A DNA stretch of 64,000 nucleotides, from positions 514,732 through 578,731 of the forward strand of contig JAFRCC010000018.1 in NCBI GenBank assembly GCA_017404545.1. The letters are read 5' to 3'. Below, in pieces: positions 37,305 to 46,908 of this stretch. Origin of the DNA: Clostridia bacterium. Lineage in GTDB: Bacteria; Bacillota; Clostridia; TANB77; CAG-508. Numbering within the stretch: the first letter of the stretch is position 1; every line of letters begins with the position of its first letter. A program made the translations under genes and the position numbers. The notes below the pieces were generated by a model, which saw nothing but the letters and a program-made list of their open reading frames with translations, was not told the origin of the DNA and searched no databases.

Positions 37305-37839
37305 TTTTAAATGGCATTCCTAGTAGAGTTAATAACTCTTTTGCTTCTTCATCAGACTTAGCAGTAGTTACGAATATTATATCCATACCTCTTATTTTAT
37401 CGATTTTATCATATTCAATTTCAGGGAATATTAATTGCTCTTTAACACCCATTGAATAGTTACCTCTTCCATCGAATGAATTTGCAGATACTCCTCTAAA
37501 ATCTCTTACTCTAGGAAGTGCTACATTGAATAGTTTGTATGCAAAATCATACATTTTTCCACTTCTTAATGTAACTTTACATCCTACATCAACGTTAGCT
37601 CTTAATTTGAAAGCAGCTATAGCTTTCTTCGATTTAGTTACTATTGGTTTTTGACCAGTAATATCACTTAAATCTTTTATTGCATTTTCTAATGATTTAG
37701 GATTTTCCTTTGTATCTCCTAAACCGATATTGATTACTATTTTATCTAATTTTGGAACTTCCATTACTGACTTATAGTTAAATTTTTTCATCATTGCTGG
37801 AATTACTTCATTTTTGTATTGATCTTTTAAAATTTCCAT
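37300..37839 (-). CDS. rplE: Ribosomal protein L5
   Basis: A 179-residue L5 that binds 5S rRNA and contacts the P-site tRNA; it has [30 protein letters not shown] and [16 protein letters not shown] segments. Confidence 0.99.
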   Translation of the reverse strand: MEILKDQYKNEVIPAMMKKFNYKSVMEVPKLDKIVINIGLGDTKENPKSLENAIKDLSDITGQKPIVTKSKKAIAAFKLRANVDVGCKVTLRSGKMYDFAYKLFNVALPRVRDFRGVSANSFDGRGNYSMGVKEQLIFPEIEYDKIDKIRGMDIIFVTTAKSDEEAKELLTLLGMPFKK

Positions 37840-37870
37840 AATTTAAAATTATCCTCCTTTCCGAATAAAA

Positions 37871-38179
37871 TTATTTTATTTTTGCACCACATGATTTACA
37901 TACACGAACTTTGTTTGAATCTTTATCTAATTCAAATCCAATTCTTACAGCTTTACCACATTTTGGACATACTACACTAACCTTGCTTGCGTGAATTGGG
38001 AATTCAGATTTAATAATTCCACCTTCTTCACCTTGTCTTCTAGGTTTTACGTGTCTTGTCTTTATATTTATACCTTTAACAAGTACTTTACCTGCTACTA
38101 CTTCTAAAACTTCTCCAGTTTTTCCTTTATCATTTCCTGATAAAACTTTAACTGTATCACCTTTTTTTACTTTTAGCAT
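37871..38179 (-). CDS. rplX: Ribosomal protein L24
   Basis: A 102-residue L24 with an N-terminal KOW motif (KKGDTVKVLSGNDKGKTGEV) and a C-terminal zinc ribbon, CPKC ... CKSC, at about residues 71-97. It is an assembly initiator of the 50S subunit. Confidence 0.98.
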   Translation of the reverse strand: MLKVKKGDTVKVLSGNDKGKTGEVLEVVAGKVLVKGINIKTRHVKPRRQGEEGGIIKSEFPIHASKVSVVCPKCGKAVRIGFELDKDSNKVRVCKSCGAKIK

Positions 38180-38259
38180 TTTAGGAATTTCGCCTCCTCT
38201 TTTCTAATAATAATTATTGCATTAGTACACACTGTACTATAAATTCTTTAAGCTACTAA

Positions 38260-38628
38260 CTATAAAACTTCTGGAGCTAATGATAAAATTTTCATATAAT
38301 TTTTCTCTCTAAGCTCTCTAGCGATAGGTCCAAAGATACGTGTTCCTTTTGGATTTCCATCTTCTTTTATTATAACTGCAGCATTCTCATCGAATCTGAT
38401 GTATGAACCATCAGCTCTTCTTGTAGGCTTTTTAGTTCTAACTACAACTGCTTTAACTACATCACCTTTTTTTACCATTCCGGCTGGAGCAGCTGATTTA
38501 ACAGATGCTACGATGATGTCACCAACTCTTGCATACTTTCTATATGAACCACCTAAACATCTGATACACATTAATTCTTTTGCACCAGTGTTATCAGCAA
38601 CTTTAAGTATAGTTTGTTGTTGTATCAT
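38260..38628 (-). CDS. rplN: Ribosomal protein L14
   Basis: A 122-residue L14 with [18 protein letters not shown] at the start and [24 protein letters not shown] at the end in two parts; it lies at the subunit interface beside L19. Confidence 0.99.
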   Translation of the reverse strand: MIQQQTILKVADNTGAKELMCIRCLGGSYRKYARVGDIIVASVKSAAPAGMVKKGDVVKAVVVRTKKPTRRADGSYIRFDENAAVIIKEDGNPKGTRIFGPIARELREKNYMKILSLAPEVL

Positions 38629-38684
38629 TTTGAATTTTCCCTCCTTTAAATCAAATTCTATTGATTCATTTCATATATGAACAT

Positions 38685-38948
38685 TTATTTTATAACAGCT
38701 TTTTCAACTATTTCTACAACTCTCCATCTTTTATCTTTTGATAGAGGTCTTGTTTCCATAACTTTAACTTTGTCGCCTTCTTGGCATTCGTTGTTTTCGT
38801 CATGAGCTTTTAATTTATATGTTCTTTTTTTAATTTTTCCATATATAGGATCTTTAACGTTTGTTTCAACACCAACAACAACTGTTTTGTCCATCTTGTT
38901 TGAAACAACAGTTCCGATCATAACTTTACGAAGATTTCTTTCTTCCAT
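38685..38948 (-). CDS. rpsQ: Ribosomal protein S17
   Basis: An 87-residue S17 with an OB fold, [20 protein letters not shown]. The ATG at 38948 has AAGGAG about 8 bases upstream; a frame-extending start seven codons earlier would put that site inside the gene. Confidence 0.97.
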   Translation of the reverse strand: MEERNLRKVMIGTVVSNKMDKTVVVGVETNVKDPIYGKIKKRTYKLKAHDENNECQEGDKVKVMETRPLSKDKRWRVVEIVEKAVIK

Positions 38949-38985
38949 CGAAATTTCTCCTTCCTTCAAAAATACAATTCAGCAA

Positions 38986-39186
38986 TTATTTTGCTTCGTT
39001 TAATTTTCTTTCATTTAAAACTGTTTTTATTCTAGCAATGTCTTTTCTAACTTCTCTTATTTTCATAGGATTGTCTAAACCATTAGCTTTTTTTGTAAAT
39101 CTTAATTTAAATAGCTCTGATTTTAATTCTCCTAATTCTTTTTCTAGATCAGGTGAAGACATTTCTTTAATCTTATCTATCTTCAT
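38986..39186 (-). CDS. rpmC: Ribosomal protein L29
   Basis: A 66-residue helical hairpin protein near the peptide exit tunnel; the ELKSELFKLRFTKKANGLDN stretch is diagnostic. It starts directly after the rplP stop. Confidence 0.98.
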   Translation of the reverse strand: MKIDKIKEMSSPDLEKELGELKSELFKLRFTKKANGLDNPMKIREVRKDIARIKTVLNERKLNEAK

Positions 39187-39618
39187 CTATGCATCAGCCT
39201 CCGTTTCTGTTTCTCTTTTAACAAATTTACATTTAACAGATAGTTTGTTAGCTGCTAATCTAAGAGCTTCTTTAGCTGTTTCTTCAGGAACTCCTGCCAT
39301 TTCAAACATTACTCTTCCTGGTTTAACAACTGCAACCCAATAAGTAACGGCACCTTTACCTTTACCCATACGAGTACCTATACCTTTATTTGTTATTGGC
39401 TTGTCTGGAAATAATTTAATCCAAACTTGACCACCTCTTTTTGTGTAACGAGTCATAGCAACACGGGCAGCTTCAATTTGATTTGATGTAATTAAAGCTC
39501 CACCTACTGCTTGTAGTCCATATTCTCCATCTGTTACTTTATTTCCTCTGGTAGCTTTTCCTCTCATTCTACCTTTTTGCATTTTTCTATATTTTGTTCT
39601 TTTTGGCATTAATGGCAT
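39187..39618 (-). CDS. rplP: Ribosomal protein L16
   Basis: A 143-residue L16 with [17 protein letters not shown] at residues 4-20 and the [19 protein letters not shown] stretch; it helps position tRNA in the A and P sites. Its start overlaps the rpsC stop by one base. Confidence 0.99.
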   Translation of the reverse strand: MPLMPKRTKYRKMQKGRMRGKATRGNKVTDGEYGLQAVGGALITSNQIEAARVAMTRYTKRGGQVWIKLFPDKPITNKGIGTRMGKGKGAVTYWVAVVKPGRVMFEMAGVPEETAKEALRLAANKLSVKCKFVKRETETEADA

Positions 39619-40280
39619 TATTTTTCTCCTCCTTCCACTACTTCTTTCTTAGTTGGAAGAACCTCTCCTTTATATATCCAAACCTTAACACCGATTTTTC
39701 CATATGTTGTATCTGCTTCAGCAAATCCATAGTCAATATCAGCTCTTAATGTTTGAAGTGGTATTGTACCATCTTTATAGAATTCAGTTCTAGCCATATC
39801 AGCTCCACCTAATCTTCCAGATACTGAAGTTTTAATACCTTGAGCACCTGATTTCATAGTTTTTTGCATACATTGTTTCATAGCTTTTCTGAATGAAATT
39901 CTTCTTTCAAGTTGTCCTGCGATATTTTCAGCAACTAATTGTGCGTCCATATCAGCATTCTTAACCTCAACAATATTTAAGTTAACATCTTTGTTAATCA
40001 TTTTTTGTAATTCAGCTTTTAATTCTTCAGCTAAGTTTCCACCTTTACCTATAACTAAACCAGGCTTAGCTGTAAAAACATTAACTTTAACAAATTTAGC
40101 AGTTCTTTCAATCTCTATTTTTGCGATACCGCTAACATATAATTTTTTCTTTATAAATGTACGAATTTTGTTATCTTCTACTAAGTAGTCAGCAAAATTC
40201 TTTGAATCAGCGTACCATTTTGAACTCCAATCTTTGATAACACCAACTCTTAATCCATGTGGATCCATTTTCTGTCCCAT
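39618..40280 (-). CDS. rpsC: Ribosomal protein S3
   Basis: A 220-residue S3 with an internal KH domain (GLVIGKGG near residue 77) and [20 protein letters not shown] toward the C-terminus in two parts. It lines the mRNA entry channel. Confidence 0.99.
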   Translation of the reverse strand: MGQKMDPHGLRVGVIKDWSSKWYADSKNFADYLVEDNKIRTFIKKKLYVSGIAKIEIERTAKFVKVNVFTAKPGLVIGKGGNLAEELKAELQKMINKDVNLNIVEVKNADMDAQLVAENIAGQLERRISFRKAMKQCMQKTMKSGAQGIKTSVSGRLGGADMARTEFYKDGTIPLQTLRADIDYGFAEADTTYGKIGVKVWIYKGEVLPTKKEVVEGGEK

Positions 40281-40299
40281 TTTAATAACTCCTCCTTTC

Positions 40300-40659
40300 T
40301 TATGCTCTTTCTCTTAACTTGATTGTTATATGGCTTGTTCTTTTTCTAATTCTTACAGCTGAACCTTTTGCAGCAGGTCTTATTCTCTTCATTGTAGGAC
40401 CTTGGTTTGCAAATATTTCAGATACATATAAGTTATTAGATTTCATACCATGGTTATTTTCAGCATTTGCTATAGCTGATTTTAATAATTTCTCTATTAC
40501 TTCTGATGAAGCTTTAGGTGTGAATTTTACAATTGCTAAAGCTTCTTTAGCATCTTTTCCTCTTATTAAATCTGCTACTATTTTAACTTTTCTAGCTGAA
40601 ATTCTAGCATTTTTAAGAGTTGCTATTGCTTCTGGAATCATTTCTTGCTTTTCTTCCAC
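40300..40659 (-). CDS. rplV: Ribosomal protein L22
   Basis: A 119-residue L22 whose beta-hairpin ([20 protein letters not shown]) reaches into the exit tunnel near the macrolide site; the sequence there is normal. Confidence 0.98.
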   Translation of the reverse strand: MEEKQEMIPEAIATLKNARISARKVKIVADLIRGKDAKEALAIVKFTPKASSEVIEKLLKSAIANAENNHGMKSNNLYVSEIFANQGPTMKRIRPAAKGSAVRIRKRTSHITIKLRERA

Positions 40660-40693
40660 TATACTTACCTCCTTATAATTTTAAGGGCTCTCA

Positions 40694-40969
40694 CTATTTC
40701 TTAGTTGCTTTATCTCCTGAGTGACCCTTGAATGTTCTTGTAGGAGCAAATTCTCCTAATTTATGTCCTATCATTTCCTCTGTTAAATAAACAGGAACAT
40801 GTTTTCTTCCGTCATGAACAGCGATTGTGTGTCCAATCATTTGTGGATAAATTGTAGAAGATCTTGACCATGTCTTGATAACTTCTTTTTCTCCAGTCTC
40901 ATTCATTTTCTCAATCTTCTTAAGAAGTTTTTGAGAAACGTAAGGCATTTTCTTGCTTGATCTTGACAT
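40694..40969 (-). CDS. rpsS: Ribosomal protein S19
   Basis: A 91-residue S19 of the 30S head, with [28 protein letters not shown] as the core in parts and [18 protein letters not shown] at the end. Confidence 0.99.
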   Translation of the reverse strand: MSRSSKKMPYVSQKLLKKIEKMNETGEKEVIKTWSRSSTIYPQMIGHTIAVHDGRKHVPVYLTEEMIGHKLGEFAPTRTFKGHSGDKATKK

Positions 40970-41010
40970 ATAAAATTACCCTCCTTATATTTTATATTTT
41001 ACAATGTTTA

Positions 41011-41031
41011 CAACCTCACTTTGTTCGGTTG
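41011..41031 (-). promoter_or_regulatory. Hairpin in the rplB-rpsS spacer
   Basis: CAACC and GGTTG pair around an 11-base loop, within a 101-base spacer that has no coding frame. Confidence 0.4.
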
Positions 41032-41070
41032 CATAAGATATCTGTATTTCGTTCTACTCAAACATCTATC

Positions 41071-41898
41071 TTATTTTCTTCTCTTAACGATAAATTTATT
41101 TGACATCTTATTACGTTTTCTAGTCTTGTATCCAAGAGCTGGTTTACCCCAAGGTGTCATTGGTCCGCTATGACCTACTGGAGCTCTACCTTCACCACCA
41201 CCATGTGGGTGATCGTTAGGGTTCATAACAGATCCTCTAACTTCAGGTCTCTTTCCTAAATGTCTTGTTTTTCCAGCTTTTCCTAATTTAACGTTTTCAT
41301 GGTCTGAGTTTCCTATAGTTCCTATAGTTGCTCTACAAACTGCCATGATTAATCTCATTTCTCCTGATGGAAGTCTTACGTGAGCATATTTACCCTCTTT
41401 AGCCATTAATTGAGCTTCTTGTCCAGCTGCTCTAACTAATTTTCCACCTTGTCCAGGATTTAATTCGATATTGTGGATCATTGTACCTACTGGAATATTT
41501 TCAATCTTCATGCAGTTACCAGGTTTGATATCTGCTCTTTCTCCAGAAACTACTTTGTCACCATCTTTTAATCCGATTGGAGCTAAAATGTAAGCTTTTT
41601 CTCCATCTTCATATTGAATTAATGCTATGTTAGCACTTCTGTTTGGATCATATTCGATACCAATTACAGTTGCTGTCATATCATCTTTTCTTCTCTTGAA
41701 ATCTACTAATCTATATTTTTGTCTGTTTCCTCCACCTTGATGACGAACTGTGATTCTACCATATGAGTTTCTTCCTGCATTCTTTTTCTTTGTAGCTAAT
41801 AATGTTTTTTCAGGAGTCTTCTTTGTAATTTCTTCGTATGTAGAAACTGTCATGTTTCTTAATGATGGAGTTGTTGGGTTAAAATGTTTCATTCCCAT
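41071..41898 (-). CDS. rplB: Ribosomal protein L2
   Basis: A 275-residue L2, needed for subunit joining and peptidyl transfer; the conserved [20 protein letters not shown] stretch with its essential His lies near residue 225. Confidence 0.99.
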   Translation of the reverse strand: MGMKHFNPTTPSLRNMTVSTYEEITKKTPEKTLLATKKKNAGRNSYGRITVRHQGGGNRQKYRLVDFKRRKDDMTATVIGIEYDPNRSANIALIQYEDGEKAYILAPIGLKDGDKVVSGERADIKPGNCMKIENIPVGTMIHNIELNPGQGGKLVRAAGQEAQLMAKEGKYAHVRLPSGEMRLIMAVCRATIGTIGNSDHENVKLGKAGKTRHLGKRPEVRGSVMNPNDHPHGGGEGRAPVGHSGPMTPWGKPALGYKTRKRNKMSNKFIVKRRK

Positions 41899-41957
41899 TG
41901 TTATATCTCTCCTTTATAATTTATTTTCCGAGTTAATTCTCGATATTATACTTATAA

Positions 41958-42302
41958 TTAAATTCCGTATGCATCAATTGAATTCTTAACTGATTTAGAA
42001 ACTTTCTTAGCTTTTCCACCTTTAGTTAAGTATGACTTAGCTTGTGGATCTGTATCGATTGATACAATAGCTTTTTTCCAATCTGAAGTTTTTCCGATTG
42101 ATCTTCCTACTCTTTTTTGTTTTCCGCTTACTGCGATTGTATTAACATCTAATACTCTTACATCAAAAAGTTTTTCTATAGCTCTTGCTATATCAACTTT
42201 TGTTGCTTTTTTGTTTACTTTGAAAGTATACTTTCCAGCTTGAAGCACATCATTGCTTTTTTCAGTAATAACTGGCTCTATAATTATATCTTCTGGTAAC
42301 AT
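41958..42302 (-). CDS. rplW: Ribosomal protein L23
   Basis: A 114-residue L23, at the tunnel exit where SRP and trigger factor dock ([20 protein letters not shown]). It overlaps the rplD stop by one base. Its C-terminus is about 15 residues longer and more basic than in Bacillus. Confidence 0.97.
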   Translation of the reverse strand: MLPEDIIIEPVITEKSNDVLQAGKYTFKVNKKATKVDIARAIEKLFDVRVLDVNTIAVSGKQKRVGRSIGKTSDWKKAIVSIDTDPQAKSYLTKGGKAKKVSKSVKNSIDAYGI

Positions 42303-42925
42303 TAAGCGTACACCTCCTCTAATTTCTTAACAGCATCAAGTGTAACAACTAATTTGTTATATTTTAATAAATCATAAACATTTATTGTATTAACTAATGT
42401 AGTTTTTACATCTTCTATATTTCTTGCTGATTTTTGTACGTTTTCATTCTTTTCTGGTAATAATATTAAAGCTTTTCCTTCAACTTTTAAGTTGTTTAAA
42501 GCTTTAGCCATTTCACTTGTTTTGATTTCTTTCATATCTAAAGTATCAACAACAACTAATTCATTTTCTAATACTTTTGAGCTTAGAACTGATCTAATGG
42601 CTAATCTCTTTTCTTTCTTATTAACTGTGTATGCATAATCACGAGGTTTTGGTCCTAAAGCGATACCACCTTTGATCCATTGTGGAGCTCTAATACTTCC
42701 TTGTCTTGCTCTACCAGTTCCTTTTTGTCTCCATGGTTTTCTTCCACCACCACGAACTTCAGCTCTTGTCTTTGTGCTTTGTGTTCCTTGTCTTTGATTA
42801 GCTAAGAAGTTAACTAATACACTATGAACAACAGCTTCATTTGGCTCAATTCCAAATATTTCTTCTTTTAAATCAACTGATTTAACTTTCTTTCCTTCAA
42901 TATTGTATACATCTATACTTGGCAT
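42302..42925 (-). CDS. rplD: Ribosomal protein L4
   Basis: A 207-residue L4 with the tunnel-extending loop [26 protein letters not shown] in parts. In Gammaproteobacteria L4 also autoregulates the S10 operon; here a structured leader exists at 44145-44384, but control by L4 is untested. Confidence 0.98.
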   Translation of the reverse strand: MPSIDVYNIEGKKVKSVDLKEEIFGIEPNEAVVHSVLVNFLANQRQGTQSTKTRAEVRGGGRKPWRQKGTGRARQGSIRAPQWIKGGIALGPKPRDYAYTVNKKEKRLAIRSVLSSKVLENELVVVDTLDMKEIKTSEMAKALNNLKVEGKALILLPEKNENVQKSARNIEDVKTTLVNTINVYDLLKYNKLVVTLDAVKKLEEVYA

Positions 42926-42942
42926 TCTCTATATCCTCCTTC

Positions 42943-43569
42943 CTATGCTTTTACGCTTGTTTTTAATTTTAATATTGCACCTTTAGGTCCAGGTACGCTA
43001 CCTTTTACTAATACAACGTTTTTGTCGCTATCTACTTTGATTACATCTAGGTTTTGTATTGTAACTGTAACTTTTCCCATATGTCCTGGCAATTTTTTAC
43101 CTTTGAATACTCTACCTGGAGTAGATGTTGGTCCCATTGAACCTGGTCTTCTATGATACATAGATCCATGTCCCATTGGTCCTCTGTGTTGACCATGACG
43201 TTTGATAACACCTTGGAATCCTTTTCCTTTTGAAGTTCCTTGAATGTCTAATCTATCTCCTTCAGCAAATTCTGTTACTGTCCATTCTGTTCCTACAGTA
43301 ACTCCTTCAACTGATTCTACTCTAAATTCTCTTAAATGTTTCTTTGGATTAATGTTTGCTTTTGCAAAATGTCCTTTTTCTGGTTTGTTTAATTTTGATT
43401 CTTTAACATCTTCGAATCCTAATTGGATAGCATTGTATCCATCTGTTTCAACTGATTTAACTTGTGCAACTACACAAGGACCAGCTTCGATAACTGTTAC
43501 TGGAACTACTCTACCTTTGTCATCAAAGATTTGAGTCATTCCAACTTTTTTTCCTATTAAAGTTTTCAT
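42943..43569 (-). CDS. rplC: Ribosomal protein L3
   Basis: A 208-residue L3 with the [19 protein letters not shown] region that reaches towards the peptidyl transferase centre. It is separated from rpsJ by an unusual 242-base spacer. Confidence 0.99.
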   Translation of the reverse strand: MKTLIGKKVGMTQIFDDKGRVVPVTVIEAGPCVVAQVKSVETDGYNAIQLGFEDVKESKLNKPEKGHFAKANINPKKHLREFRVESVEGVTVGTEWTVTEFAEGDRLDIQGTSKGKGFQGVIKRHGQHRGPMGHGSMYHRRPGSMGPTSTPGRVFKGKKLPGHMGKVTVTIQNLDVIKVDSDKNVVLVKGSVPGPKGAILKLKTSVKA

Positions 43570-43603
43570 ATTTTTCCTCCTATTACTATTGGCTGATTTT
43601 TAA

Positions 43604-43765
43604 AATCTAAACGTCATACTGCTTCGTCATGCTTCGCTCAATTCTTTCCAACATACAAACGTATAGTTGTAAAGAATTTTTCTTGCAGTTCCTCGCATTA
43701 TTCGTTTATATTTCCAAAATTGATTTAATCTAAACTTCGCATTACTTCGTCGTGCTTCGTTCAAT
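43604..43765. repeat. Direct repeats and hairpin in the rpsJ-rplC spacer
   Basis: Two 39-base direct copies lie at 43604-43642 and 43727-43765 and match at 32 of 39 positions; both contain TTCGTC-x-TGCTTCG. Between them ATTCTTT-x-CAAC (43641-43652) pairs with GTTG-x-AAAGAAT (43666-43677), forming a strong hairpin. No coding frame is convincing in the 242-base spacer. Confidence 0.65.
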
Positions 43766-43811
43766 CAATCAGCTTGGTCTTTAGAGACCTTCCTTATTAA
43801 ATAATTTAAAA

Positions 43812-44144
43812 TTATAGTTTGATTTCAATATCAACACCAGCTGGTAAATCTAATTTCATTAGATTATCTACAGTTTTTTGTGTTGGATAAAGAATATCAA
43901 TAACTCTTTTGTGTGTTCTCATTTCAAATTGCTCTCTTGAGTCTTTGTGTTTGTGTGGAGAACGTAATATTGTAATGATTTCCTTTTCTGTTGGTAGTGG
44001 AATAGGACCTGAAACTTTTGCACCTGTCTTCTTAGCAGTATCTACTATCTTCTCAGCAGACTGTTCTAAGATTTTAGATTCATAAGCCTTTAATCTTATT
44101 CTGATTTTTTCACTTGCTACCGCATTTCCTGTTACTGTTGCCAT
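43812..44144 (-). CDS. rpsJ: Ribosomal protein S10
   Basis: A 110-residue S10 of the 30S head, also the NusE subunit of antitermination complexes; it has [21 protein letters not shown] and [19 protein letters not shown] motifs in parts. It opens the S10-spc-alpha cluster. Confidence 0.99.
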   Translation of the reverse strand: MATVTGNAVASEKIRIRLKAYESKILEQSAEKIVDTAKKTGAKVSGPIPLPTEKEIITILRSPHKHKDSREQFEMRTHKRVIDILYPTQKTVDNLMKLDLPAGVDIEIKL

Positions 44145-44384
44145 GTAAATTTTCCCTCCTTAAAATTTTTAAATTATTGTCGGAAGTTATAAACGCACCC
44201 TGGTGTTTCATTGACACCTATATTTAAAGCCCAAGTTTCGCATGATTTTTTCTTGGGATAAGTGCTTATATTTAAATAACTTACCGCCTGGTCTAAGCCA
44301 TGACATGCTCCATAGGAGTTCCCTCCAACCCTGCTATTTCAAAGGCTGTAGCCACATCCTACTTCAACGCTAATCTTACATGCT
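44145..44384 (-). ncRNA. Structured leader of the S10 operon
   Basis: About 240 bases separate the predicted transcription start from rpsJ. On the minus strand the leader contains a CCCAAG/CTTGGG hairpin (44257-44230), a GGTGT/ACACC hairpin (44218-44202), and a CTCC-TAT-GGAG hairpin upstream. I do not recognise a known riboswitch or ribosomal protein leader family. Autoregulation by a ribosomal protein is the natural inference. Confidence 0.6.
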
Positions 44385-44389
44385 TTTCA

Positions 44390-44418
44390 ATTATATAACG
44401 GTCCGGGCGCAATGTCAA
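44390..44418 (-). promoter_or_regulatory. S10 operon promoter
   Basis: A perfect sigma-A consensus on the minus strand: TTGACA (44418-44413), 17 bases, TATAAT (44395-44390). This is the strongest promoter in the window and probably drives most of the ribosomal cluster. Confidence 0.92.
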
Positions 44419-44508
44419 TAACTTTTTGAACTTTTTTCCTTTATTTTCTAGGGGCTTCTGCTTAGTTTGAAATAATTAACCTGGCAAATATAAACAAGCT
44501 AAAAGAAT

Positions 44509-44553
44509 GAGAGCCTAAATTGTTAAACTTTTTATCTAACAATTTAGGCTCTC
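44509..44553. terminator. Strong hairpin terminator upstream of the S10 promoter
   Basis: GAGAGCCTAAATTGTTA pairs perfectly over 17 bases with TAACAATTTAGGCTCTC; the minus strand then reads ATTCTTTTAG. It ends transcription from the GH3 and 148-residue protein genes. Confidence 0.82.
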
Positions 44554-44612
44554 TTGAAAAAAAAACATAATTCTTTTGGAAACAGAACAAAACGGAACCG
44601 TCTACATTTTTC

Positions 44613-45059
44613 CTATTTTTGATTAGGCTTAACTTTACTCATAACCCAGTCAACAAAACCTTCTGGAGCTCTTGTTACAATTTCCTTTTCAGAGCCTTCT
44701 TTTGTATCGTCTACATAATATACGTATTCCTTTATATCAGATTTTATTTTTATAGAAATATGTTCACTAACTCGAATATTGTAGTCCGTGAATATTATCA
44801 TACTATATCTTTCATTTTTTGCTGTCTCACATATTTGCTTTGCATATTCTTTTATCTTGCTTTTATCATCATTTTCTAATTTTACTTTTTCATCGCTCTC
44901 GATAATATTTCCGTTATTATCCACACTCGTAATTTCTGCAATAACTGGTATAAATTCTACCTCTTTATTATCTGTTTTCTTACTTACTACAACGCCAATA
45001 ATAATTGCAATAATAAAAATAATTCCAATACTCCCACCTATAATAAATTCTTTTTTCAT
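44613..45059 (-). CDS. Membrane-anchored protein of unknown function
   Basis: A 148-residue protein with an N-terminal membrane helix (about residues 6-26) and a roughly 120-residue extracytoplasmic domain of mixed strands and helices. There is no lipobox cysteine, so it is likely to stay anchored. I do not recognise a family. It lies 21 bases after the GH3 glycosidase stop and ends at a shared terminator, so the two may work together at the cell surface. Confidence 0.7.
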   Translation of the reverse strand: MKKEFIIGGSIGIIFIIAIIIGVVVSKKTDNKEVEFIPVIAEITSVDNNGNIIESDEKVKLENDDKSKIKEYAKQICETAKNERYSMIIFTDYNIRVSEHISIKIKSDIKEYVYYVDDTKEGSEKEIVTRAPEGFVDWVMSKVKPNQK

Positions 45060-45080
45060 TTTCGCTCTACCTTCTTTCTC

Positions 45081-46163
45081 TTACGTATTATCACTTTCTT
45101 CTACAAATGAATTAACCATGTCTATTCTATTATTAATTTCTTCTATATTACATCCTTTTACTACTTTTTTGTCATTTATCTCATATTTTTCCTTCATATC
45201 GAGAATTCTTATAACACTTTGATTAATCCTTTGCTCTGAGATCTTACCTATTCTTACGAGCCTTTGAATATATCTTATGCTCTTGTCTTCGTCTGCTTTT
45301 TTAAATCTAAATAGAATAATATCATTTCCAGCCAAAAACGCTTTTTTTACTGATCTCTTAGTACCATATAAATATCTAACGGCTCTCATTTTTAAGTCAT
45401 CTGTCATTATTAAACCCTTAAAATTATACTTAAGTCTAATTTCTTTTATAACTTTTTTTGAAAGAGATGCTGGCGTGAATAGATTCATTCTTTTAATAAC
45501 CATGTGCCCCACCATCATCGCATCTGCCCCATGCTCTATCGCATCAACAAACGGCTTAATTTGTTTCTGGTCTATTTGTTTTATTCGCGGTAAAACATAA
45601 TGAGAATCAAATTTTGCAAAACCTTGTCCTGGAAAATGTTTAATTACAGATATTATCTTGTGCTTTTGAAGTTGACACATCGTTTGGATGCCGTATTCAG
45701 AAACATCTTCTGGATTATCACCAAAGCATCTATTACCAATCGCTTCCGATGTATTTTTGCATAACACATCTAATACAGGAGATAATTTCATGTTATATCC
45801 GCTTTCTTCTAGTATAGTTCCCGTAATATCAGCTGCTTCTCTTATAACATTCAAATTTCTAGCTCTTGAAAGTTTCAATGCGTTCTTTATATTGTGGATT
45901 TCGGGTGGCATTCTATTTACTCTTCCACCTTCTTGATCTATTGCTATAAACAGAGGAACTTTATTTGAAGCATTAAGCTCCTTTAAATCATGTATTATTT
46001 TTAGCATGTCCATGTAAGTTTTAAAATTCTTTCTATATAATATAACTCCACCAACTTTATAGTTTAGAATTAATTTTTTTATCCTGTCATTTATCTCATT
46101 TCCATCTATTCCTATCATTATCATTTGTCCAATTTTTTCATTTAAAGTTAGCTCTTTCAACAT
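45081..46163 (-). CDS. nagZ: Glycoside hydrolase family 3 (beta-N-acetylhexosaminidase type)
   Basis: A 360-residue single-domain GH3 enzyme. Substrate and catalytic features include AIDQEGGRVNRMP, GNRCFGDNPEDVSEYG, KHFPGQGFAKFDSHYVLP with the His of the NagZ-type His-Asp dyad, and GLIMTDDLKMRAV with the nucleophile Asp. It probably removes N-acetylglucosamine from muropeptides. No signal peptide is visible, so it seems cytoplasmic. The ATG at 46163 has AAAGGA upstream; the open frame extends seven codons further to a TTG. The nagZ symbol is by similarity to that subgroup. Confidence 0.88.
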   Translation of the reverse strand: MLKELTLNEKIGQMIMIGIDGNEINDRIKKLILNYKVGGVILYRKNFKTYMDMLKIIHDLKELNASNKVPLFIAIDQEGGRVNRMPPEIHNIKNALKLSRARNLNVIREAADITGTILEESGYNMKLSPVLDVLCKNTSEAIGNRCFGDNPEDVSEYGIQTMCQLQKHKIISVIKHFPGQGFAKFDSHYVLPRIKQIDQKQIKPFVDAIEHGADAMMVGHMVIKRMNLFTPASLSKKVIKEIRLKYNFKGLIMTDDLKMRAVRYLYGTKRSVKKAFLAGNDIILFRFKKADEDKSIRYIQRLVRIGKISEQRINQSVIRILDMKEKYEINDKKVVKGCNIEEINNRIDMVNSFVEESDNT

Positions 46164-46205
46164 GGCTGGTTCCTTTCGTGACAAAAAGTTTATTCATTCC
46201 TCTAC

Positions 46206-46233
46206 ATTTTATCATTTTCTATGCATTTTGCAA
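46206..46233 (-). promoter_or_regulatory. Candidate GH3 gene promoter
   Basis: Minus-strand TTGCAA (46233-46228), 16 bases, TAAAAT (46211-46206). Confidence 0.55.
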
Positions 46234-46330
46234 CAGAATTTTTGGTTATTATTTATTTCTTTTGTATACATAACACACACATCATAGAGCAGAAAGGCCT
46301 AATAACATTGCATTTTAATTCTTGTATGTA

Positions 46331-46359
46331 TTGACTTTTATGTTACCTTTTGATATAAT
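46331..46359 (+). promoter_or_regulatory. Promoter of cassette 3
   Basis: TTGACT (46331-46336), 17 bases, TATAAT (46354-46359); a leader of about 85 bases follows, with an ATTCG/CGAAT hairpin near 46370. Confidence 0.83.
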
Positions 46360-46451
46360 ACACCATGCATTCGGTGACACACGAATACAAATAAAGTGCC
46401 AAATGTACATAAGAGCTGATGCCACGCGATACTTGAAAGGAGAATTCAACA

Positions 46452-46883
46452 ATGGCAGACGTTTTAAAGAGCGCTGTGCTCGCATCCCAATGGTGGTCAG
46501 AAAAAATTCTTGACACCACAAACATCGAAAATTTTAATGTAGGAGAAAGTGGAAATGTAGGTGCAATGATTTCCGTATTGGGTGCTCTTAATGCAACATT
46601 CTGTACTCCCACCCCGGAGGCAGCTGTAGCATTTAGAATTGCACTCCAACAAATCATTATGAGAGAACTTAACAATAACCCCGAAAATCCCGTTCTCTTG
46701 AGTTGTGATTACTTCCCAAATACACTTCTCCAAGAAGCAGCCGACAAAGCTGGTATTGACACATCCGCATTCCCTTTTAAACGCACAATGAGGGTTTTTG
46801 TGGACCATGTCTACGTCTCAGACGGCTGTGAAGATTTCGATTTGATGGAGCATAAGCACATCAAAACAAGCTGCGTAGATTAA
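46452..46883 (+). CDS. Orphan 143-residue protein (cassette 3)
   Basis: I do not recognise this family. The protein looks soluble and folded: helical in the first half (MADVLKSAVLASQWWSEKI; ALQQIIMRELNNN) and with a strand-rich RTMRVFVDHVYVSDG segment later. There is no signal peptide. It has a consensus promoter, an AAAGGAG site 8 bases before the ATG, and a terminator whose 5' arm overlaps its last codons. It lies tail-to-tail with dapL and uses more C- and G-ending codons than dapL. It belongs to the set of single-gene cassettes in this window. Confidence 0.7.
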   Translation: MADVLKSAVLASQWWSEKILDTTNIENFNVGESGNVGAMISVLGALNATFCTPTPEAAVAFRIALQQIIMRELNNNPENPVLLSCDYFPNTLLQEAADKAGIDTSAFPFKRTMRVFVDHVYVSDGCEDFDLMEHKHIKTSCVD

Positions 46884-46904
46884 AACTCTACGCAGCTTAT
46901 TTTT
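46870..46904. terminator. Two-way terminator between cassette 3 and dapL
   Basis: GCTGCGTAGA (46870-46879) pairs perfectly with TCTACGCAGC (46887-46896); TTATTTTT follows on plus, TTGTTTTG on minus. The stem includes the orphan gene's final codons. Confidence 0.88.
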
Positions 46905-46908
46905 ACCT

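Noticed and set aside
43604..43765. CRISPR-like array in the rpsJ-rplC spacer
   Set aside because: Only two imperfect direct repeats, 123 bases apart, with no array pattern and no cas genes in the window.
44145..44420. tRNA or small structural RNA gene upstream of rpsJ
   Set aside because: No cloverleaf or T-loop sequence could be found; the region fits an untranslated leader.
46315..46808. Minus-strand frames opposite the cassette-3 gene
   Set aside because: The plus-strand gene has the promoter, ribosome binding site and terminator; the opposite frames have none and would run through the promoter.
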